From CAZFAI01 sp964516555 (lineage in GTDB: Bacteria > Patescibacteriota > Microgenomatia > UBA12405): a stretch of DNA of 39,866 nt. The stretch lies in assembly GCA_964516555.1 (NCBI GenBank), contig CAZFAI010000002.1, positions 1-39,866 of the forward strand, read 5' to 3'. Positions 22,211 to 27,962 of the stretch are shown here, one piece after another. The position numbers and the translations under genes were made by a program. Within the stretch, counting starts at the first letter, position 1, and the number at the start of each line of letters is the position of its first letter. The notes beneath the pieces are model-generated. The model was not told the origin of the DNA. It did no database searches and worked only from the letters and a program-made list of their open reading frames with translations.

Positions 22211-22580
22211 AAGACAAAATGGAAATTTGACATTTCCCAGCCGCCTTATTAATCCGATTAAAAAATTTTTGGAAGATGAAATTGTTAGGTTGAAGAGAAG
22301 GCTAAAAGGGATAAAGGCTAGTGATCCGTTTACTGATCACAACAGAGATGGTGAAAATTCCCTGGAAGAGGACGTGGACGAGCAAATTGGGCATTTTGAT
22401 GCTGAAGTTAAGGTTAATTTTATAAATAAACAGATAGTTCAATTACGAAAGGCCCTGACAAGAATTAAACTGGGCAAATACGGGACATGTGAAAAGTGCG
22501 GGAAGATGATTGATACTGACAGACTGGCTGCTAAGCCGGACGCCATTATTTGTATTGATTGTGAAAAAGAACAAGAATAA
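22200..22580 (+). CDS. DksA/TraR-type zinc finger protein
   Basis: 126 residues from ATG 22200, which has a good Shine-Dalgarno (AAGGAG at 22189-22194); the frame is open upstream but that part overlaps the Lgt-like gene. A coiled-coil helical region (about 15-90) precedes a four-Cys zinc finger C97/C100/C118/C121 (GTCEKCGKMI ... CIDCEKE) typical of DksA/TraR C4 fingers. Family members bind the secondary channel of RNA polymerase or act as small regulators. The acidic DxxDxA tip of true DksA is not evident, so the target is uncertain. Last 20 nt overlap the LspA-like gene. Confidence 0.8.
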   Translation: MKDERQNGNLTFPSRLINPIKKFLEDEIVRLKRRLKGIKASDPFTDHNRDGENSLEEDVDEQIGHFDAEVKVNFINKQIVQLRKALTRIKLGKYGTCEKCGKMIDTDRLAAKPDAIICIDCEKEQE

Positions 22581-22950
22581 GAATGGAATATGGTGGAGGT
22601 GGTTGGCAGTTGCAATTTTAGGTTTTTGCGCTCATGAGTTGAGTGTGGTGATATTTGGATTAAAAGTGGCTAATAGCGGTGTCAGTTTTGGGTGGTTTGT
22701 GAATGGTTTGTGGCTAGTGCTGACAGTATTTGTGTTCTATTTTCTTATTTTTCGAAGTAATGAAGGTTTGGGATTCTGGATTATACTAATAGGGGGCGGA
22801 ATCAACCTTGTTGACAGGTTAAGGTTTGGGTATGTCAGGGATTATTGGCAATTACCGATGACTTCTTTGTATAACAATGTTAATGATTGGCTTATTGGGA
22901 TGGGAACTGTTATTTTTATTTATAGCTTATGGAAAAAGAGATTGGAATAG
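22561..22950 (+). CDS. lspA: Signal peptidase II-like membrane protein
   Basis: GTG 22561 is the best start (no ATG; earlier codons lie in the DksA-like zinc finger). 129 residues with four hydrophobic helices. The second half matches LspA signatures: IGGGINLVDRLRFGYVRDYW (about 77-96) and YNNVNDWLIGMG (about 104-115), with candidate catalytic aspartates D94 and D109. Loop between them is short compared with E. coli LspA. LspA removes signal peptides from prolipoproteins inside the membrane. The C-terminus overlaps the RluA-type gene by 22 nt. Overall divergent, but the two-Asp layout is convincing. Confidence 0.68.
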   Translation: MKKNKNKNGIWWRWLAVAILGFCAHELSVVIFGLKVANSGVSFGWFVNGLWLVLTVFVFYFLIFRSNEGLGFWIILIGGGINLVDRLRFGYVRDYWQLPMTSLYNNVNDWLIGMGTVIFIYSLWKKRLE

Positions 22951-23609
22951 TTTATCAGGATCAATATTTGATGGTGGTAAGCAAGCCGAATGGGATGACG
23001 AGCACCAACGAAGGTAGGTTAGATGGTGTAAATAGTTTGGAAAATTGGGCAAAAATAGTTGCAGGAATTGAACTTGACAGGGGAGGAGTGGTTCATCGTC
23101 TGGACAAAGATACATCAGGACTGGTATTAGTTGCCAAAGAGGCAGAGGTTTTATTGAAGTTGAAGGAAATTTTTAAAAATCGAATGGTTGATAAGAGATA
23201 TATAGCTTTGGCGTCGGGGGATTTGCCCGAATCTGGGCTTATTAACGTACCAACCGGACGTTCAAAATATAGTTTCAAAAAATTTGGAGTCAGACCGGAT
23301 GGAAAAAAATCCATGACTGAATTTAAAATTATTGATAAATACAGGATTGAATGGAAAATATATAGTTTAGTTGAATTATTGTTAATGACGGGTAGGACTC
23401 ATCAAATTAGAGTTCATATGGCTTATATGGGTTGGCCGCTTGCAGGAGACAGGACTTATGGTGGCAGAGAGGTGTTGGGATTAAAAAGGCAATTTTTACA
23501 CGCTTATAAACTTGGCTTTAAACATCCAGTAACTCAAGAAGTGTTGGAGTTTGTTTCAGATTTACCAAATGAGTTAAAAGAAATTTTAGACAAAAGTGAA
23601 AAAGTATAA
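22929..23609 (+). CDS. RluA-family pseudouridine synthase
   Basis: 226 residues. Catalytic motif HRLDKDTSGLVLVAK (about residues 57-71) with the invariant Asp, then KRYIALA, LLMTGRTHQIRVHMAYMG and LAGDRTYGG, all typical of RluA/RluD-type enzymes that make pseudouridine in rRNA or tRNA. There is no N-terminal S4 domain. Next to lspA, as in many bacteria (lspA-rluD), which supports both calls. Substrate position cannot be told. Confidence 0.92.
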   Translation: MEKEIGIVYQDQYLMVVSKPNGMTSTNEGRLDGVNSLENWAKIVAGIELDRGGVVHRLDKDTSGLVLVAKEAEVLLKLKEIFKNRMVDKRYIALASGDLPESGLINVPTGRSKYSFKKFGVRPDGKKSMTEFKIIDKYRIEWKIYSLVELLLMTGRTHQIRVHMAYMGWPLAGDRTYGGREVLGLKRQFLHAYKLGFKHPVTQEVLEFVSDLPNELKEILDKSEKV

Positions 23610-24444
23610 ATACACTTTACAAATAATAATTATGGGATTATTAATTGTGGCGGGTTTGGCATGGTTTGGATTGATAAAAAACAAGTCCTGGGATGGGAAA
23701 AGTGATTTGAAGTTGGCTATAATTGGTCGGGAAAGTATTGGAATGGTCTCAATTTCACCTGACAGAAAGATGATTAACATTATGAAGATAGACGGCGGGA
23801 TACCCTTGTGGCTACCTATGGGTTTAAGTTGGTACCAGACTGATAAAGTCAGCCGGTTGTTAGATTTAGAGGAGAACAAAGGGGAGTTGTCGGAATTGAT
23901 GATGTTTTATAATTTTGGGTTTACGGCGGATAAGGTTTTTTATTTGAATGATGTGGACAGGTGGAGGGATAATAAGTTGTTTATAGGGGAATTTGGTTTA
24001 ATAAATTGGCTAAAGTTTCGTCAAATGAGTAGCGATATGATATATAAAGAAGAAATAATTGACAAAAATCTTAGCGAAGCAATGATAATGTTGGATGAAG
24101 TAATGATGAGGGATTTTGCTGACGGTAGGGTTCTGACAAGCGATTTGAGAATAAATGTGATAAACACCAGTGATGAAAGTGGTTTGGCAAACTTTTTGGG
24201 AACAAAATTGGAATGGGCTGGTTATTCGGTAGTGGGAGTGGAAAGCGGTGAGGAGAACGTTGAAAGTTGTTTATTGACTACAAGTAGAGAATATGAGGAT
24301 GATTATTCTATTCATTTGCTAACCAAATTATTCTCTTGTGAAGTAGTGTTGGACGATCAGGAGGGACAGCAGGAAGTTGAGTTATATTTTGGAGGAAAGT
24401 TTGCTGAAATGATAAAATATTCAAGCTATGTCAGGACATTCTAA
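23596..24444 (+). CDS. Membrane-anchored protein with LytR C-terminal-like domain
   Basis: GTG 23596 start, overlapping the previous gene by 14 nt. N-terminal anchor (about residues 7-26). Residues about 37-150 are an unrecognised domain opening LKLAIIGRESIGMVSISPD. Residues about 185-275 match the LytR_C pattern: INVINTSDESGLANFLGTKLEWAGYSVVGV, then a polar loop and a beta strand pair ending ELYFGGKFAEMI (shown in part). Such domains occur at the end of LytR-CpsA-Psr cell-wall ligases but also alone. The catalytic LCP domain is not evident here, so this is not a full LCP enzyme. Role: envelope-related, unknown. Confidence 0.55.
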   Translation: MKKYKYTLQIIIMGLLIVAGLAWFGLIKNKSWDGKSDLKLAIIGRESIGMVSISPDRKMINIMKIDGGIPLWLPMGLSWYQTDKVSRLLDLEENKGELSELMMFYNFGFTADKVFYLNDVDRWRDNKLFIGEFGLINWLKFRQMSSDMIYKEEIIDKNLSEAMIMLDEVMMRDFADGRVLTSDLRINVINTSDESGLANFLGTKLEWAGYSVVGVESGEENVESCLLTTSREYEDDYSIHLLTKLFSCEVVLDDQEGQQEVELYFGGKFAEMIKYSSYVRTF

Positions 24445-25141
24445 ATGGGCCAATATTAAAGAAAGAAAGGGTTCGCAGGATAAAAAAAGAAGCGAGTCTT
24501 TCACCCGGATGGCAAAAAATATTATTACTGCCGTCAGGATTGGAGGCGGAGTGACCAATCCGGAACTTAACACATATTTAAGAAGTGCTATTGATAAGGC
24601 TAAAGAAGTGAACATGCCGAAAGAAAACATACAAAGATTGCTAGATAGTTTTGAGGCCAGAAGGGCACAATTAACAAGCTATATACTCGAAGGCTATGGT
24701 CCTTTTGGGGTGCCTTTGGTGATTGAGACGGAAACGGATAACAAAAACAGAACATTGTCTGAGATCAAGTCATTGTTAAAAACTTATGGCGGAAGCTTGG
24801 GTGAAACTAATTCAGTATTGTATCAATTTGAGAAAAAAGGAGAAGTAGAATTTGATGATGTTAGTGAAGATGACCAATTAATGATGATTGATATTGGGGC
24901 GTTGGATTTTGAGGACAATACTGTAATGGTTGATCCTAATAATACAAAGGACTTTGTGGATAGAGTAGAGAAAGAAGGTAAAAACGTAGTTCGGTCAGAA
25001 GTAGTACTCAGGTCAACTATGCCGGTGGTGTTAAAAAATGAAGCTGAGCTAAACAAAATCATGGACTTGATTGTTGATTTGGAGGAAAATGAAGATGTGA
25101 TTAATGTTTATGCTGGTTTTGATTATGAACAAAAGAATTAA
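24428..25141 (+). CDS. yebC: YebC/PmpR family protein
   Basis: 237 residues, normal length. The family start MSGHSKWANIKERKGSQDKKR, then IGGGVTNPELNTYLRSAIDKAKEVNMPKENI (about 38-68, read in parts), YGPFGVPLVIETETDNKNRT and the final DVINVYAGFDY are all standard. The family is described as DNA-binding regulators and, more recently, as helping translation of difficult motifs; which applies here cannot be told. Overlaps neighbours on both sides (17 nt each). Confidence 0.94.
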   Translation: MSGHSKWANIKERKGSQDKKRSESFTRMAKNIITAVRIGGGVTNPELNTYLRSAIDKAKEVNMPKENIQRLLDSFEARRAQLTSYILEGYGPFGVPLVIETETDNKNRTLSEIKSLLKTYGGSLGETNSVLYQFEKKGEVEFDDVSEDDQLMMIDIGALDFEDNTVMVDPNNTKDFVDRVEKEGKNVVRSEVVLRSTMPVVLKNEAELNKIMDLIVDLEENEDVINVYAGFDYEQKN

Positions 25142-25910
25142 GTATATCTTATCGTCGTTAGTATCGGCGTTTGGGTTTTTTCTTTTAATTACATTGCCCT
25201 ATGAATCCCATTATTACGGTTTAGCTGCGGGAGCGTTGTTGATAATGGTATGTTTTTGGTTTGGCTTGGGGATAATATTTGACAAGGATTGGTTTAATAA
25301 AATGATGTCGGTTATTTTGCCGGTAAGTTTTTTTATTGGGGCGGGTTTGTTTGTAGCATTGTTACCGCTTGATTTTTTGGGCTCTTTTATTTTGAGCGCA
25401 ATTTTTGGAGTAGTTTGTTATTTTATATTTTTAGTAGAAAACGTGTTTTTGGTAGCAATCGGTTACAAGACGGTACCTCTTTACAGAGCGGCTTATACAG
25501 TAAGTTTAATCATATTACTATTAAGTTCTTTTTTATTGTTTAACAGTATTTATTCTTTTCGATTTAATTATGGAATCAATATGCTGTTGGTTTTTTTGGT
25601 AGCAATATTAGTGTTCTTATATCAATTTTGGGCGATTGCCATAGAATTACCTGATGACGGGAAGGGAAAGAATATTTCAATATACGTATTAGTACCTTCA
25701 CTTTTAATTACTCAGTTGGCACTAGTGTTTTCATTTTGGCCGGTTGGTATATTTAAGGGGTCAATTTATTTGGTTTCAGCGATATATGTATTAAGTGGAC
25801 TGCTACAAGCAGATATTAGAGAAAGGCTATTTAAGAGGACTTGGTTATCCAGTATTTGGGTGGGCGTGGCAATCTTGTTGGGAATAGTAATGATGACAGG
25901 TTGGAAATAA
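25125..25910 (+). CDS. Multi-pass membrane protein of unknown function
   Basis: Not recognised. From ATG 25125 (MNKRIKYILS) 261 residues with about eight hydrophobic helices, few charged residues, and one polar loop near residue 175 (ELPDDGKGKN). No metal, nucleotide or catalytic motif seen. The start lies 17 nt inside yebC, so translation is likely coupled. Last gene before the gene-poor region. Confidence 0.6.
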   Translation: MNKRIKYILSSLVSAFGFFLLITLPYESHYYGLAAGALLIMVCFWFGLGIIFDKDWFNKMMSVILPVSFFIGAGLFVALLPLDFLGSFILSAIFGVVCYFIFLVENVFLVAIGYKTVPLYRAAYTVSLIILLLSSFLLFNSIYSFRFNYGINMLLVFLVAILVFLYQFWAIAIELPDDGKGKNISIYVLVPSLLITQLALVFSFWPVGIFKGSIYLVSAIYVLSGLLQADIRERLFKRTWLSSIWVGVAILLGIVMMTGWK

Positions 25911-25917
25911 AAATATA

Positions 25918-25929
25918 CCTAAGGATAGG
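25918..25929 (+). repeat. CCTAARRATAGG motif, copy 1
   Basis: CCTAAGGATAGG, a CCTA-N4-TAGG dyad, followed by CTAAATAT. With copy 3 it matches at 19 of 22 positions. Confidence 0.6.
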
Positions 25930-25945
25930 CTAAATATTAATTATT

Positions 25946-25955
25946 GGTAGGGGAG
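25946..25955 (-). repeat. CTCCCCTACC motif, minus orientation
   Basis: GGTAGGGGAG here is the exact inverse of CTCCCCTACC at 27948-27957; the pair brackets the xer region. Confidence 0.5.
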
Positions 25956-26128
25956 AGTGGGTAAGGCTTTCCCCAGTTTTAGCTAGTTGTCTGACAATTT
26001 AAAAAGTAGTTAGTTTGGATTTGGCTGGTGTTAATAGAAGCAGAGGCTAATTCAAATTCGGTAAAAATTAGCAGTCGTGGAGGTAGAGTGGGGAAGTGGC
26101 CTATAATATTATTAACCTATAATATATT

Positions 26129-26196
26129 ATTTTCACACTAATAGTAATAATTTTCACAAATATATTGATATACAATGATATAGTTTGTGTGGAAAA
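26129..26196. repeat. Cluster of three DnaA-box-like 9-mers
   Basis: ATTTTCACA at 26129-26137 and again at 26150-26158 (exactly 21 bp apart, in longer similar contexts), and TTTTCCACA on the minus strand at 26188-26196, all within a very AT-rich stretch. Variants of TTATNCACA; function unproven. Confidence 0.4.
26173..26191 (+). repeat. AATGATATxGTTTGTG repeat, copy 1
   Basis: A 19-mer that matches 32782-32800 at 16 positions; both copies are intergenic, 6.6 kb apart. Confidence 0.5.
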
Positions 26197-26599
26197 CTAT
26201 AAATAACGCGAATATATCAAGAGAGTGCTTGATTGTAACCAGAGTAGAGGTGGAGTTATAAGGAAATAAGCAAGCAATTAATTAATTATTGATAAATATT
26301 GTATGGATAATGAAGGAGAATAATTATAGTATCCCCGAGTGGTAGGAGAGCTCTTTTAAGAAGTCGCACAATGTATGTTTTACGACTATAAAGCCGTGAT
26401 AAGGGAGGGGAGGTGCGATTGGTTAATTTTTATAATTATTTAAAAATTTTGTTTTTTATTTCTTTAAAATAAAAGTATCGATATTTTATTTTGATCATTT
26501 TGTCCTCCGACGACGGCTTACTACTTATTTTTTGTCTAGCCTTAAATTTGATTATTGACTCCCCTTTAGGTAAATTTCGGAGAGTGAGTATAAAATAAG

Positions 26600-26611
26600 C
26601 CTAAAAATAGG
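26600..26611 (+). repeat. CCTAARRATAGG motif, copy 2
   Basis: CCTAAAAATAGG followed directly by TAAAATA. Also shares AATAGGTAAAATA exactly with the rpsU leader hairpin (5939-5951). Confidence 0.55.
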
Positions 26612-26684
26612 TAAAATAAGGCTAAGACGTCACCAGAGCCCCTGTAACAAAAGATTTTTAAAATCATGATAACTAATTCGTTAA

Positions 26685-26696
26685 TATTTCGAAATA
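26685..26696. repeat. 12-bp palindrome TATTTCGAAATA
   Basis: Perfect palindrome flanked by TTAA on both sides, ending directly before the xer extended -10. Position suits an operator for autoregulation or a recombinase site. Confidence 0.5.
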
Positions 26697-26697
26697 G

Positions 26698-26706
26698 TGT
26701 TAAGAT
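26698..26706 (+). promoter_or_regulatory. Extended -10 (TGTTAAGAT) for xer
   Basis: TGnTAnnnT ending 5 nt before ATG 26712; starts 2 nt after the 12-bp palindrome. Predicts a leaderless message. Confidence 0.45.
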
Positions 26707-26711
26707 TTATT

Positions 26712-27650
26712 ATGGAAAGAGACTTGAGGGTTATGGTTAGAAGATTTTTAGAATATTTAGAGGTGGAGCGTAATTGTTCAAAGTTAACTATCAGAAACTA
26801 CAATCATTATCTACAAGTACTGATAGATTTTCTGTCTGACAAAAAAGAAACCTTAACTGTAAGTGACATTAACTCCGAGACGGTGAGAAGTTTCCGATTA
26901 TATCTGAGTCGACAAAAAGGTGTGAAGGGTGAAATGAAATCTGTAACTCAGGGTTACTATGTTATTGCACTCAGATCGTTTTTAAAGTGGTTGGTAAAAA
27001 ATGATTATGAAGTACTACAGCCGGAAAAATTGGAAGTTCCAAAAAACAAAGACCACTCGTTGAAATTTCTGGATGACCATCAGATTGAAAGGCTGTTAGC
27101 TCAGCCATTGTCGTCAACAATAAATGGATTGCGGGATAAGGTAATACTAGAGTTGCTTTTTTCTACGGGTTTGAGGGTTTCGGAGTTGGTTTCCCTTAAC
27201 CGGGATAAAGTAAATTTAACTACCAGGGAATTTGGTGTTATCGGTAAGGGTGGACGTTCCCGGGTGGTGTTTATTTCAAAACGAGCGGCTGAATTTTTGG
27301 ATAAATATTTGAAAAACAGGCGGGATCATTTTAATCCATTGTTTATCAGATATTCAGGTAAAAAGGATGTAGCGATGAGTGATGAGAACGTCAGATTGAC
27401 AGCAAGATCAATACAGCGGATGGTTAAAAAATATGTAAGGCAGGCTCGCCTACCGGTTGAAGCTACACCACACACACTTAGACATTCTATGGCTACTGAT
27501 TTGCTTCGGGCTGGAGCAGACTTGAGATCTGTTCAGGAAATTCTTGGACACAAAAATATTGCTACCACTCAAATTTATACACATGTTACGGATGCTAGAC
27601 TGAGAGAGGTTCATGAGAGGTACCATAAGGGTAACAATGAAAATAAATAG
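26712..27650 (+). CDS. xerC: Xer-type tyrosine recombinase
   Basis: Site-specific recombinase. N-terminal SAM-like core-binding domain (about residues 5-90; FLEYLEVERNCSKLTIRNYNHYL, in part) and catalytic domain with Arg in STGLRVSEL, beta-hairpin Lys in GKGGRSRVVF, H-x-x-R in TPHTLRHSMATDLL, GHKNIATTQ and the nucleophile Tyr in IYTHV. All catalytic residues present. 312 residues from ATG 26712, chosen over GTG 26697 because an extended -10 abuts it. Isolated between two non-coding gaps. XerC, XerD or a single-recombinase XerA/XerH type cannot be told apart; an integrase of a lost element is less likely given the standard length. Confidence 0.9.
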   Translation: MERDLRVMVRRFLEYLEVERNCSKLTIRNYNHYLQVLIDFLSDKKETLTVSDINSETVRSFRLYLSRQKGVKGEMKSVTQGYYVIALRSFLKWLVKNDYEVLQPEKLEVPKNKDHSLKFLDDHQIERLLAQPLSSTINGLRDKVILELLFSTGLRVSELVSLNRDKVNLTTREFGVIGKGGRSRVVFISKRAAEFLDKYLKNRRDHFNPLFIRYSGKKDVAMSDENVRLTARSIQRMVKKYVRQARLPVEATPHTLRHSMATDLLRAGADLRSVQEILGHKNIATTQIYTHVTDARLREVHERYHKGNNENK

Positions 27651-27797
27651 TTTTTCTTATCCTTATAGTTGCACATATTGCGGATACTATTGAGATAAGC
27701 TAATAATTAGATGTGTATGTGATATTTAAGTATTGTTATTGCCGTAACTTAGGCCTAAATATAATATTCGTACTCAGTTGGCACTCCCCTGCTAAGT

Positions 27798-27810
27798 TTG
27801 CTAATATCCC
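27798..27810 (+). repeat. TTGCTAATATCCC repeat, copy 1
   Basis: A 13-mer identical to 32728-32740 in the gyrB upstream gap. Confidence 0.55.
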
Positions 27811-27815
27811 CTACC

Positions 27816-27827
27816 CTATAATTATAG
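27816..27827. repeat. 12-bp palindrome CTATAATTATAG
   Basis: Perfect palindrome inside the convergent gap, directly after TATCCCCTACC. Confidence 0.45.
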
Positions 27828-27947
27828 ACCCATAATGTGTCATTTTTGAAGTTGCAGATAAACTGATGACAAATAATTTGCCTAAAATAGTGAGTATTAA
27901 TACCTAATATCCTATAAAATACGCAGCAAAGATCCTATAATAGATGA

Positions 27948-27957
27948 CTCCCCTACC
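27948..27957 (+). repeat. CTCCCCTACC motif, plus orientation
   Basis: Exact inverse of 25946-25955. Embedded in TGACTCCCCT, which also occurs at 26556-26565. Confidence 0.5.
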
Positions 27958-27962
27958 CTGGT

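Larger units (their letters stand above)
25911..26697. other. Non-coding, motif-rich region upstream of xer
   Basis: About 790 nt without a supportable gene, unusual in this dense window. It holds two CCTAARRATAGG copies, CTCCCCT-type motifs in both orientations, three DnaA-box-like 9-mers in an AT-rich stretch (26101-26220), hairpins GCTAATT/AATTAGC (26046-26072) and TCGCAC/GTGCGA (26364-26418), another AT-rich run (26420-26500), and a 12-bp palindrome at the xer end. No rRNA, tmRNA or RNase P signature was recognised. Confidence 0.7.
27651..27962. other. Non-coding gap between convergent xer and gyrA
   Basis: 312 nt with no gene. It contains ACTCCCCT twice (27783-27790, 27947-27954), TCCCCTACCCT twice (27807-27817, 27949-27959), CTAATATCC twice (27801-27809, 27904-27912) and the perfect palindrome CTATAATTATAG (27816-27827). 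No hairpin with T-tract was seen for either gene. Confidence 0.65.

Noticed and set aside
26712..27650. Integrase of a genomic island or phage
   Set aside because: Standard Xer length and domains, no tRNA or clear attachment repeats next to it, and no phage or cargo genes nearby.
27825..27855. Possible dif site around CATAATGT (27831-27838) near xer
   Set aside because: Only one arm resembles dif (CATAATGT); the second arm matches about half of its positions, no better than expected in AT-rich DNA.
25911..27962. Origin or terminus of replication
   Set aside because: DnaA-like boxes and a Xer gene are suggestive, but no dnaA is present, gene directions oppose an origin, and base composition shows no strand switch by eye. 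Kept only as separate low-certainty findings.
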